From: Tausonia pullulans
Taxonomy: Eukaryota; Basidiomycota; Tremellomycetes; Cystofilobasidiales; Mrakiaceae
Length of the DNA stretch: 64,000 nt
Reading direction: 5' to 3'
Assembly: GCA_951802195.1 (NCBI GenBank)
Contig: OX637631.1
Coordinates: forward strand, 806,001 to 870,000
Part shown: piece after piece, positions 1-11,607 of the stretch
How positions within the stretch are numbered: the stretch's first letter is position 1
Layout: each line of letters opens with the position of its first letter
The notes under the pieces: generated by a model
Told to the model about the DNA's origin: nothing
What the model saw: the letters and a program-made list of their open reading frames with translations, nothing else
Database searches by the model: none
Position numbers and translations under genes: made by a program

Positions 1-2879
1 GATGTTGGCGTCCTGCGGGTCGAGCGGAACGGAAGATGAGCGCTTGACGCTGCTCGAGGGGTTTGAGGCCGCGGCGGGCGAAGACGTCAAAAGAGCAAAG
101 CTCGCCGCCGCCGCCGACGTGCTACGGGCAGGAGTTGAGAGTCCCACAGGAACAATGCTCAAGCCGGAGGCTGGGGCAGCCTCGGAGTCCGTCGTCGTAG
201 CAGGTGGGTTCGCGGCGGCACCGGCAGACGGCGACGGTTCGGCCGCCTTGCTGGCAGGAATTGCCGAGGCGGCCGCGGCCTCGGCCTTCTTGGTTGCTTT
301 GGCAGTCGAGAGCTCCTGCTCGGCGAGAAGGTCGACCTCATACATGACTCCTTCACGGCGGAATGACGTCTTGTAGACGGCGGGGAGCTTGATCGTGAGG
401 AGCTCGACGAGCTGGAGGGCAGCCGAGACGAGCGTTGGGAACTCGCGACTCGAGAGAATCGAGCCGAGAAAGCTCGGAAGCGGAACGTTCTCGAGGAAGC
501 TCGGAAGATCCTCCGACGGCAGGAAGCTGATCGTCTTGAGCAAACCTGTGAGGACCTTCGTGCGGACGCGGAGAGCGACGCTCGCGGCGTAAACATCGAC
601 GAGGACCGGGAGGAGCATTTTGAGGAACCGCGAGACGAGCTCGGGCTTGCTCCGAAGCGCCTCGAGCCGTATTTCTGTCGCCTGATCAACCTCCTTAGCG
701 CGATCCTTGTGGGCAATCGTCGCCGGGTCATCCGCAGCGACGATGCTCATGGAGGAAGAGGGCTCCGCCTGTTCACCATCAACAGTGGCAGCGGCATTGG
801 GGGCCTCAGACGCATCAGCGGAGAAAGACGAGGCAACAGCTTCCTGGCCGGCCGTCGAAAGTGAAGTCGACGATGGCTGACGCGACGTCGCCCGGCTGGC
901 CTTGACCTTGGCCCGGGCAAGGCGGGAGAGCGCCTTCTCAGTGTAACCCTTGGAGTCGAAGACGCCATCGCGAGGAAGTGGCGGCAGGAGCTCGCTGAGT
1001 AGCGCGAGCGCCTCCTCGATGTGCTCCTTTGGCCGGTGGGCAAGGTTGTGGAGGACGAGCATGTCAGCGAGTCCTCCGCCGAGACCCTGACCCTCGGCGC
1101 TGTTGCCCTGCTCGTCCGCGTCGTGTGTACCCGGCTGGACGCCTGTGAAGATCTGGTAAAGTGTATCGACCATGCCGGCCTCAAGGAAGACAAGGGTGAC
1201 CTTAGGCGAGCTCTTCGCGCCCGCAGTCATGGCACGGAGGAGGTGGGTGTACGTGACGGTGGAGAGGGCCGGAGAGCCGCCGGCGGGGAGGAGAAGCGTG
1301 TTGAGCGCACGGACGAGGTCGATATCAAGGAGGACCTCGAGGTGCTCTGCCTTATAACGGTAGGCATCAAGCGTCCGGACGACGGCGAGCGCACCCTGCT
1401 CGACGAGCCGCTGGTCCGGATAGCTGAGGACGTTGCGGAGCATTGGGAAAACCTCGCGGACCTTGTCAAAGTGTTCGGTCGAAATGTTGCGGCAGCAGTT
1501 GGCCGCCGCCGTGACGGCCGTCCGCTGGACGTTTGTCGAGAAGAAGTCGAGGAAATTGAGGAGCGCGCCGAGGCCGCCCTCGCGGACAATGGCCGAGGGG
1601 TACTCCTGCGAGATCTTTTCCATGGTCTATGAATGGAACAAGTCGGTCAGTGAAAGGAAAGGCTAACGGATGTGGAGTGTGGGGGACACACGCTAAGGGT
1701 CTGCTCGGCCAGGTCGATATATTGGATCTCGACAAGCTTGGAGCAGAGGACAGGAACCGCCCCGTGGTGGACGACGGTGTGCGCCGAGCCAGGGAGAGCC
1801 TCCATGAGGTTGGCGAGGCAGCGGCAAGCGAGGAGCTGCGCCTCGAGTTTATCGGCTGACGGGTCCTCGCCCATCATGATCATGTCGCCTCCACCTCCGC
1901 CACCACCAAATGCGTCCTGGGTGCTCATGGCAAGCGCACGAGCGAGCGCCACATCCTCGTCCTCGTATTCGTCCAGAATCTCGCCGCCGCCCCCAGAGTG
2001 GCCGAAGGGGTCGTCATCCTCGTCGTGATCTCCCTCGCCCTCGCCCTCATCGCTGCCGCTCTCGCCTCTGCCTTCCTCGCCATCGTCGTCGTCGTCGTCG
2101 TGCTCCTCGCCGCTCTCGTCGTCTTCGTGGTGATGGAGGTCATCGCCATCGCCGTGGTCATCGTCATTAACGTCGTCTTCGTTACAATTGGCGATGGAGC
2201 GACTAGGGCCAGATCCGGAGACTGCACCTGTCCTGCCGCTCGATGACTTCGCGGGCTCAGGCTCAGCAGGCGAAGTCGGCTTGCCCGCCATGATAGCAAC
2301 AAACTCCTTGACGAACGCGTCGACCTGGAAGTAACCCGCGAGAGTGTCCTCCGTGCTGACGCTCAAGACCTCGCTTGCCTCCTGAAGTGCCGAGAGCTGA
2401 ATCGTCGGGTTGGTTGACCTGATGTGGGTAAGAATTGATTTAAGGCGCGAGGAGAGACCGATCATGTAGCCTCCGAGTGAGCGGAAATCGCTGCCGAAGA
2501 GAGCAGCCGCGGCCGCTCCGCTGCCCATGCCGCCGACACCTCCTCCGGACGAGGCGGGAGGAACAGCGGCTCTGGAGTTAGAGGATGATGATGCAGCGGG
2601 AGCAGTGCCGGAGGACGTATTCTTGTCGTCAACGGCTGCGGCGTCTCTCTCGATGTCAACTTCCTCGTCGGAGGAACCGAGCATCGCAACGTCCTCCATG
2701 TCCGAGTCCATGTCGTCCATGTCGTCGTAGTGCCGCTGTCGGCGAGACGAGCCTGCAGATGGTGAGAGTGAAAAGGGATGAGTACGCGGAGACGAGTCGG
2801 AAAGATGGAAAGGAGATCTATCAGGCATAGGTCTGGGTCACATACCGCTGCCTCCAGGACCACTGTTCCCCTTGGCCAT
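1..2879 (-). CDS. HECT-type E3 ubiquitin ligase, UFD4/TRIP12-like (5' part)
   Basis: This is the N-terminal half of a UFD4/TRIP12-family ubiquitin ligase, which in the known family adds ubiquitin chains to N-degron and ubiquitin-fusion substrates. Exons are 2846-2879, 1692-2752 and 1626 down past the window start, joined at short introns with clean phase. The protein starts MAKGNSGPGG. A Ser/Asp-rich segment (MDDMDSDMED) and a long Asp/Glu/His stretch surround the first armadillo-like part (LKSILTHIRSTNPTIQLSAL). The armadillo region continues with LEAQLLACRCLANLMEALPG and EYPSAIVREGGLGALLNFLD, which are highly conserved in the family. The catalytic HECT domain would lie beyond position 1 and is not seen. 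The ATG at 2879 is chosen because the tiny first exon joins in frame to GSSRRQRHYDD. Identity rests on the armadillo block, so the family is confident and the exact orthologue less so. Confidence 0.87.
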
Positions 2880-3065
2880 CCTCTCTCCTCCTGACTTCTG
2901 CTTCGAAATGGATCTGTGAGTACACAAGGGAGATTGCGGGTAAGGGGGAGTCAGCACGGGCAGGCGATAGGAAGCGTAACACGTCGGTTCGAATCGATGT
3001 GCGCGATTAGACATGGTGCCGTTGCTCCACTATCGTAAAGAGAGAAAGGATGGGCAGAAGGACAA

Positions 3066-3936
3066 CTAGCTACTTGGCTTGTCGGACGCGATATAGCTCG
3101 GGTTGCTGGTCCACACGCGTGCGCGAGGCGACTGACGCATGCACCAGCGCTCGCGACGTGCCACTGCCCTCCACCCCTTCCCTCAACCACACGTAGCACA
3201 GATACGCATCGGAGAAGAAGGATGAACGAAGGGCAAACTGACTTGGCTTTCTTGGCCATGGTGGCTGGTTGCTTGGCCTTTCCCTTGTTGCTGGTGGCGG
3301 CTTTGGCCTTGCCTTTGGGGGATGAGGTGGCCGTGTTGATGCTGGGTATGGTTGCCGTGGCGGAACGGAGGGCGTAGCTGTTCTTGGACTTGACGGTCTT
3401 CTTGCCTTGGTCAGGGGTGATCGTCGAGAGGGAGGACGAACCGGCGGCGGGCTGCTGAGGTAGTGGAGGGGGGGAAGGCGAGGACGGGAGGGTGCGCTTC
3501 TTGCCTTTCCTGTCTGCGGTGGAGGGAGACGGCTTGCTTGCGGGGGTGAGGTTTGGGAGCGAGCGGCGAGATCTAGAGGGAGAGCGATGGTCAGCTCCGG
3601 GAACGAGCAACGCGATACCGAGCGCGAGAGGAACAGCGAGCCTGACCTCTTCGTGGCGGGGGGTTCCGGGGCGTCGCAAGGCTTGCTGGATGTCGCCGTC
3701 GTCTTGGGGAGGGTCGAAGAGCGAGTGTTGTTGGACGAGGCTTGAGACTGTTCGGGCTCTTCCTGGCCGTCGATCTGGTCGCGAGTGCGCTTCTTGCTGG
3801 TGTTAGTGCTGGTGGTGAAGGGGTTTGGGAGGGACGATCTGCGTGTCTGAGAGCGGGTGGTGCGGGTAGAGGAAGAGGCGGTAGATGGGCGGTGGTCTTC
3901 TGAGTCGGTGATCTCGGGCTGGACGTTGTTGGACAT
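3066..3936 (-). CDS. Small disordered basic protein, function unknown
   Basis: I do not recognise a family. Exon 1 runs 3936-3647 (MSNNVQPEITDSEDHRPS), then an intron with a GTCAGG donor and CTCTAG acceptor, then exon 2 from 3572. The reading continues through a Ser/Thr/Pro-rich stretch into a Lys/Ala-rich tail (KGKAKAATSNKGKAKQ, MAKKAK). Such tails are typical of nuclear or DNA-binding disordered proteins, but that is inference. A second intron seems to start at GTCAGT just after MAKKAK (about 3242). The last exon is uncertain; joining at the CAG near 3110 gives a short tail ending at a stop at 3066-3068. Its 3' end faces the UFD4-like start, about 190 bp away. Confidence 0.55.
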
Positions 3937-4329
3937 GTCTAGATGGAGAGCGACGGGGAGACTGGGGGCCACATCAGATGGGGAAGGGACGGGAGGAAGC
4001 TGTTGGTAGCGAGCGAGATGGTCGTCGGAAGGAACACGAGGAACGAACGACGACGCGGGCGGGCTCCTCGTCTCGTCCCCCGCTGGCGCTACTCGTCCGT
4101 TGTCTCCAAGAAGGCCCGAGCAGAAGAGTAGCTCTTCCCCATGTCGCGCTATCATTCGAACGTTCGGTGGGAGTGAGAGCACGAGAAAAACGGCAAGGTC
4201 GAGAAAATGGTGTTGCTGCGTGGAAAGATATGCGCGCGCGCCGTCTATCCCTGGAGTTAGTTTAGCATCGTTCACATCGGCGACTGCCTATCCCCCTACC
4301 CTCGTTTCGGGGCAAATGAAGTTTGGTAG

Positions 4330-6400
4330 TCTTTCTAGAAAAAATGGCGCATTATTTGCTTAGAAACTAAATCTGTCCATTGCCCAAACAAAGTGAGATA
4401 TGATGGAATGAAGTGATCGATCTTCCAGATCTTGCCTTACATTCGTCGCCTCGAACGTCCTCCATTTTCGACATGCCTTTGTTCTTGATCCGCGCCTTCG
4501 TCCATCGCCATCCTCATGCGTGAGGACCCTGGCAAACAGCACGCTTGCTGGAAAGTTTTCGCACCATTCCTTGACACCGTGACCAAGGCAAATCCGAGAA
4601 GCCAAACCGATGAGCGAAGAGGGGCTTCGAGCTTGGACGACCGACCATCCGTGACAGGAGAGACATAGTAAGGTCGCGATGCCGACTAGTTCTGGAAGCG
4701 GGACGAGGGAAACGTCATAGGCGCAAGCATTGCCAAGATGAAAGGGGTGGGAAAACAGAAGTCATAGGCCGAGGGAAAAGGAGTGACGAGACCGAAGAGG
4801 ATAGAACTACCGAAGAAAGGGGACAAAGACAAGCGAAGGTGCTAACTGCCGGTCCAATTCTTCTACTCGCCCACGACGACGACGTCATCGTTCGAATGTT
4901 CGGCCCAAAAGAAGTTCGAGTGGTGCTAGATAGAACTCGTTGACCCTATCGAGAGTCTCGCGAGGATTGTCGGGGTAGATGAACTTTGATGTGAATGTCA
5001 ACGGTGAGCGTACGCCTCATACCGAAGCTTTCGAAGACACGCAAAGCGAGCGTGACGAGGGGGTCCTGATCGGGTTGGCTCCGACGACCATGGTCTTTTA
5101 GATGCGGTTGGGGCAGCAGCTGTAGGGGAAGCCACTAGGGAGGACAGGCCCGCGGTGCTGGTTGAACATGGTCCCGTTGGTGATGTCGATGCGCTGAAGG
5201 CTCTTGGACTCAGCGCAATTTCGTTGAGCTCTTGGAACATACCTGTACAAGACCGATGTGGATGTCCTCGTAAAGTTTATGCTACTCGTTCATTCTCGGG
5301 CCGAAGAACAGGCTACGAGCTGTGATTAGTGAGTGACTTACTCATCGATGGGAAGAATACAGGCACATCTTTGACCGTCTCCACAAATCTATCACCTCCA
5401 CATCTTCGGGGCATTTCCCTCGTCGCCCATCAGGAACTCCTAGTCCAGGTCCCCGATTGGTGGGTTGAAGATCCAGAGATGCTTCAGTGCGGAGAGGACC
5501 ATGCTGTCGACGTCCCATACCGGCAACCCGGGAGACGGCGATCAGAACCTTGCGACGTTTTGGATCCTTAAACTCCTTCATTATCGACGAGACACGGAGC
5601 TTGCTCGCCTTCAGTATGGGGTGCGAGGCACAGTTCCACGCGGCGCGCTTCGCGCTCTCGAATTGAAGCTTTCTAGCTGATAATACCTGGGAACGAGAAG
5701 ACACCTCCCTCCCGACCATGCGTCGAGGTGAAGAACAGAAGTAGATTTGTCCTCGATACTCTTAGAAAGCGTGCAAAAAAAGGGAGAGCGAAGATATGCC
5801 GGCAGAAGGGGTGATGTCAGAGCGAGGCGTGTCGGGCTTGACGTCGGCTCTAAGGACGAAACGAGAACCATGTGAATCACCTCGATGACAGAGAGAAAAT
5901 GGACTACAGGGCGTGTGGGTAGAAAAGGTAGTATTTGAGAACCCAGCCTCTTGTTGATCAATTATTTCTTCACCTCCGGCCTACTGGAGCCATGCCTTGG
6001 TGCTGCGACTCTCTTTGACATGTCTTCGACTGTTATTTGCGTCTCTTCCTGCCCTTTCCTTCATTTCGTACATTTCCTGCTGGCTACCTTCCCCGGATGG
6101 ATGCAAATATTCAGAGTGACAGAAATGGACCTTGATCATCTCTCGCTCGAGGAGATAACCTTCAGGACCGACTGGCGTGCGCGCTCCCAGTTCGCAAATG
6201 ATTGCGAGGCTAGATCCACAAGCTCACCAGGCCTGATATTTTCCGATTTGAGAAACCCGCCTTCACCGCTAGCATTGCGACCTTGTCGAAGTGGAGACTG
6301 GCTGAACTTACTTATCCTGAGATGCGACCGGAGTGATGCCGAGAGATGCCGAAAGAGATCATTAGGTTCTGTCCCACTAGAGCGTAGATCAAACGAAGAG
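4330..6400 (-). pseudogene. Possible decayed multi-exon gene, identity unknown
   Basis: About 2.6 kb separates the small basic protein and the channel gene, and no intact gene could be built there. On the minus strand there are scattered protein-like pieces: SENIRPGELVDLASQSF near 6240, AWNCASHPILKASKL near 5610, VWDVDSMVLSALKHLWIFNP near 5520, DITNGTMFNQHRGPVLPSG near 5180 and KFIYPDNPRETLDRVNEF near 4970. Splice-like signals flank some pieces, but the frames do not connect into one open protein. I read this as a relic of a host gene or a gene with badly misjudged introns. No family is assigned. Confidence 0.25.
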
Positions 6401-6568
6401 CAAAGAAAAGGAAAGAGGAGTAGAGCGTGACCGCGAGCAGTACAGGCAGGGAGGATTAGCGAGAGAGAAAAAAGGGGGAAAAAGGACAATCAGGCGTCGC
6501 ATAGTGGACCCCCGCCCCGGGTCGAGGGGCACGTCATCCAAACGAGAATCACAAAGATAGCTGTCTGT

Positions 6569-9500
6569 CTACTCCTTGGAGATGCCTCCGTACCATGGCT
6601 CGTCCGGGGCACACCGATCGACGTGGACCTTGCCCTCAGCGTCCATAGTGGCGAACTCGGTGGAAGCGGGAACCTCTTCTGAGATGAGCCGGGCGGCCTC
6701 GGCGCGACCGATGCCGAGCTCGTCGTCAGCAATCCAGACGACCGGAGCGGACTTCCAGAGGGCTGGGTGGTCAAAAGCCTGGTCTTGGAAGCCTAGAGGA
6801 TGGAAGGGAGGAACATCAGACTCGCTCGAGTCGGTGGATGATCAGAAAAGGCAAAGGCGAACCGCTGGTATTTCCGCGAACAGCTCCGTCCTCAGGCATC
6901 GTCTCGTCGCCTTCCTTGGACGCAGGAGGGTAAGTGTGGCTCTCCCGATCCTCAGAGTTGATGGCCACACGTGAAGGAGTCTTGGTCATCGAAGCGTCGA
7001 GGAAATGGCAGGCCCGTTTGGGGTGACGGAAGTGACCTAGAAGAGAATTTCTGAAGTCAATCCGGGAGCGGAGATGGCCACGCAAGGGAGAGACGCACAG
7101 AGATAGATTTGAAGAAGTGCAGTAAGAACGACGAGGATGATGGAAAAGGCTCCTCCAGCAATGCCGGCCTTGGTTCGCCCACCGTTGGGTCCCGAGAAGA
7201 GGAGGAAGAGACCGGCCATGCAGATGCTGAAGCGTGAGGGCAAGCAAGTTGGGGATCAACAAGGGCGTCAGTGTGATGAGTAGTGTATCTGAACTCACTT
7301 CTGGAGGTAAAGTGCGATGAAAATCGTGTCGAGGGCCTTCCGCATGTACTCTCCGCCGGTCTCGAGCGAGTCGCCCTGGTCAGCAACCCAGACAAGGGTG
7401 TACTAGAGTTAAGGAGATAAGATCAGCACGAAACCTTCTCAGCCGCGAGCGTCTCGCAATTTTCAGCGAAGACGGACCTTGTACATGATGCTGTGAAGAA
7501 GACGCAGTCGAAACGTGGGTCAGTTTATGCAACGAGGAGAGCGCCAAGCGACGGTGAACATACTAGAGGAGCACCATAGTCAGAAGGCCAAAGACGGTGA
7601 TGACTGGCTGAATGCACGAATACTGCATCATGGAGAAGAATGTAGCTCAGATGAGAACATCTTTCAAGAAGATCGCTCGGACCTACGACAATGCCGACTA
7701 CGGTGAGAAGGCAAACGGGCGGCCAAGTAGTGCCCCACGCGAGCTGGATCACTGAGAGAGCGCAGACTGCGTCAGTTTCCCATCGACGAGTGGGAGCGAG
7801 TGAGCAACTAACTCTTGTCATTGAATGCCCAGGTCTTCCGCGGCGTCGGACCCGAGAGAATGAAGGCCAAATGGTTCATGACGAATGGGACGACCCGAGA
7901 GACGGAGAGTCCGAACGAGGTGAAGGCATAGAGAGCGAGCCACTGGAAAATGAAATAATCCTGTCAGTGACCTACTTGCAAACCCAGAGCTTGAACGACG
8001 GGGAGCTTTGCCACATACAGTAAGAAAGAAAGTTGAAGACTTGGGGAGCTCCGTCGCGAGAATAGTCGGCAGCTGAGGGAGCGTCTCGTCGATCTTCTTG
8101 AGCGCGTTCATGAGTCCACCGGCGATGGTCATAATGAGGAATCCATGGATGACCTGAAAGAGCCAGAAGCGAGTGAAGAGCTCGAGCTCGACCTCGCTCT
8201 TGCGTACCTTGCCCTCAAAGACGACCATCTTGCGAAGGACGATTGGGAGGAGCATAAAGAGAACAGCGAGGAGGACGGGAGGGAGGATACCCTGGATGAT
8301 GCCAATGACGACTGAGAGAATAAGGACAGTCAACTGGCGAACACCTGTTTGTCGACGACAGGAGCCACGAACCACTTGGCAAATCCAGGAGCCAGTGGAG
8401 GAACTTCACGGTGTTGGCCAGAGTATTGATCTGTGAGATGAAAGAGACAAAGGCCACGGGAATAGCCCTATGTAGAACCAAGATTGAGTCGGGATGAGAT
8501 TGATAGAAAGGACGATCTGACAAGCATAGGCGCTTACCAGATGATGATGAGACCAATGGTGAGACCCCAGGAGATGACTGTCCGAATGTGCCTCATCGAG
8601 GCTGACATTTTGAGGTTCTCTGAGAGGGTTGAGCAAAAAAAAATTAGCTTATGAGCTATCATCAACGAAACACACCGTCGTCTTTTTCGGCACGCACGCC
8701 AGATGATGTCTTCCGGGACGACCTCAACGCCAGAGCGGACGTTCTTGAACTCCTTGTTCTCCTTGGATTGACCGATCTGCGAAGCGAATGCGTGGGCGTC
8801 CTCGCGAGAGTCAAAGCGAATGAACGCCGAATTGGCAAGCTTGAGCGACGAGACGCCTTCGCGCTCAGCCTTCAGCTTGGTCTCCTGCTCAACAATATAA
8901 GCAGGGCTGAAGAGGAAGACGAGTTCATTGTCAACAGCTAAGCGAGGAGGGCAGACGGAATCCATAAGGGAGAGCGACTACTCACGCATCGCGAAGGGTG
9001 TCGTTCTTTTTACCGAAGAGCCCAAGGAAGCCGCGCTTGTGCGTCGGACGTTTCTTAGCAGCGATGTAGCGGGCGATAAGGTCTCCGGCCTCGACGTCGG
9101 CCGGCTGGCCGCTCTGGTCATGCTTCTGGTCCTTCGGGAGCTTGCCCTTACGGTTATTCTTGGCCGCAAGCGCGAGGACCTTGCCCTCGGCGATCTCGAG
9201 TCGGGCAGTCTCCTTGTCGCGCTCCTCCCATACGCCCTCGAGCTTGCCGATTTGGCTGTTCAAAAAGTCGAGAGTCGAAGAATCAGCGATAACTCTGCGA
9301 TGTCTAGCCAGCGCCTGGACACGAAACGCACCGAGCAAGCCAGATACGCTGGATCGCGAACCCGGCGCTAGTCATAGAGATCATATCGCGGATTTTGTCC
9401 TCAGCGAGGTAAGCCTCGGGGATGTTGACGATAACGACGGTACGCGAGCGGGCGAGCGTCGCATGAGTATCGGACGCGAGCCACTCTTGGCGAATGCGGT

Positions 9501-10762
9501 GGTAGTGGTCGTACCTGTCGAATGATGACCAGCGCGATAAGGACAAAGTACACTGAGGAGAAGCAGGAACGCGAGGAAAAACTGACTCAGTCCAGATGAG
9601 GTAAAAGGTCCAGACTGGGAGGAGGAAGGAGAGTCAGCCTAGGACATCGTCCGCTCGAGGAGGTTGGCTAACAGGTCAGGATGATGAGAACGAGGAAGAT
9701 GCCGATGAAGCGGAGACTCTGGCTCGGCCCAAGGTTGCCGAAAATGAACTGGTCAAGCTGAGAGGGCGAGGGCGGATAGGATATGAGAAGAGAGCAAGGC
9801 TGAGATCAGCGCTTTATCCTGGTCACGCGAGCATGAGCGATTATCGGTTAATCGGGCGGGCTAGAACAGCTTGAATAGGGCAAGATGGATCGAAGCTGAA
9901 GCGATCCATCTGTATCGTATGGGCCGAGGCCCGCTCTTGATTGCTTCGAGGCGCCTCAGTCTCATTCATGCAAGGCTACGCCAAATTCGCGCAAGCCCCT
10001 GCTCGCCAGGAGAGAAAAGAAGAACGGGAGAAGGGGGAAGAGACGAACTCCGGGGTTGCCTCCGTTTCCAGTACCGGTAAGGGGCATGATGATGGCCCAT
10101 GTAAGGAAGAAATATGGGCCAAAGATGAGGATCGACAACCTGTCGACCGGGACGCGTAGTTGCATGCATGCGCCGCTAGTCAGCCTCCGCTCGATCGAGG
10201 CGTCCGTCATAAACGATGAAAAGGAATCAACTCACCGAATGAAGCGCATAAAAAAGTCTTAAAAGTGGTGGAGCGAGCGAGAGAATCAAAGAGCAGACGG
10301 CAGCATCCAGAGGACGAACGTCAAAGCGCAATCCTTCAGCCTCCTGTCTATTTCGCGGCATTCCGCACTACTCACAGGCGTCAGGTCCTTGCATCTTGAG
10401 GACCGTCTCGAGTGGCGTGTGTAAAATGATATCCCTGAAGAATCCTATCATTGTGCTTGGCAGTTCGGGAGCTCGCTTGCTGTAGGAGGGAGAGTGTCAG
10501 GCATAGGGAGAAGAGCGGGCGAGCGGAGGCCGGCAACGGGTCAGCTGCGTGGCTCCATCCCACCCTCGGAAGACAGCCATTGAAAAGAAGGAACGCACCC
10601 AGGCGGAGGGAGGAAGGTCCTCGGCTGGAAGATGCGCTTATCGCGGTTCTTGATGATGACCCAGACGGTGAGCAGGCCACCGATGGTCACCAGGCCGATG
10701 ATGAAGGCCGAGAGGAACGTCGACGTGGAAGCGTTAGTTGTGTCTTCTCCAGTGACGCTCAT
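6569..10762 (-). CDS. CSC1/OSCA (DUF221) calcium-permeable stress-gated channel
   Basis: The family forms hyperosmolality-gated cation channels in the plasma membrane or endomembranes. The start MSVTGEDTTNAS is followed by a first membrane helix (FIIGLVTIGGLLTVWVII) and PRTFLPPPG. Then come LSILIFGPYFFLTWAIIMPL, the cytosolic PHM7-like region with YDHYHRIRQEWLAS and NIPEAYLAEDKIRDM, a Lys-rich linker (KRPTHKRGFLGLFGKK), VEVVPEDIIWRNLKMS, and the seven-helix core including IPVAFVSFISQINTLAN and ILPPVLLAVLFMLLPIVLR. The tail has FDHPALWKSAPVVWIADDEL and ends WYGGISKE. Early exons are 10599-10762, 10376-10479, 10236-10257 (22 nt), 10049-10139, 9673-9759 and 9587-9614 (28 nt). The 22-nt exon is needed to write DAYFFMRFIR. 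Later exon borders were not all fixed. It is tail-to-head with the oxidase gene on the same strand. Confidence 0.9.
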
Positions 10763-11607
10763 GTTGTGAGAGCGGGTCGCGTTGGGCGTAGCCTGCGAGG
10801 CGAGTGGTGGAAGGGGGGGAGAGGGAGGGGGTGATGGTTGGAGGTGGAGCGAGAGACGGGAATGAGGCGGGAGAGAGGAGGGAAAGACGCTACCTACCTG
10901 AGACCGATGCGGGGGCGCGACTTCTCCACCTTGGGTGGCATTGGCGGGATTTACCCCGACCAAACACAACCTTTTCTAGGACTCGAGCCTCTCTCCTTTT
11001 TTTAGGCCTATAGCTCACGGAGAGATCCATTCTGCATACTCCGCCTCGGCCGGAGGAATGCAATGTGACTAGATGTGATGCGAGCCTGGATCCTTGGAAG
11101 GCATGCAAGGAGAGCGATACTGACAGTCATCTGGACCGCGACCTAGGCATCAAGCTCTACCTACGTCATCGGTAGGGAGGCGCGGAGTGGGGAAGAGGGA
11201 TCGAGGCTACTCAGAAAATGAAAGGGTCCGTTCAAACATGCCGCCGCGGTCCTCGATCGAGAGACATCTCCCTAAATACCAGCTCCCTGCGGACCTGCGG
11301 ACGAATAGAAGGAATGGATGGATGAGCCATATGTCTACTGCTATCTGGCGGTGATACGATCATGCGCAGGTCGACGTTCGCCAAGCAGGCGTTTGAATCA
11401 TATGTGAAATCCGAAGGGACTCCTCAGAGGTTGAATGAACCTCACAGAGGCGGCGAGCCTCGATCGAAACTATCACGTGTCGGAGTCGTTGAGTCGACAG
11501 ACCACGCATTTGACCTCCTTGATCAAAACATCTCACTCGTTGTGCTGTCTGACTCGTTGTGCTGTCTGTCTCCTCGAGCTGTCCAAAAACATGTAACATA
11601 AAGCCGA
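10763..11607 (-). other. Intergenic, channel 5' side and oxidase 3' side
   Basis: These 845 bp hold the promoter and leader of the channel gene and the 3' region of the D-amino-acid oxidase gene, both on the minus strand. Purine-rich stretches lie just upstream of the channel ATG. I see no gene, RNA gene or repeat. Confidence 0.5.

Noticed and set aside
1021-1632. 203-codon plus-strand frame in the ubiquitin ligase
   Set aside because: Shadow of the minus-strand armadillo region, which carries the conserved motifs.
5951-6430. 159-codon plus-strand frame downstream of the channel gene
   Set aside because: No domain; the opposite strand holds more protein-like pieces, and neither makes an intact gene.
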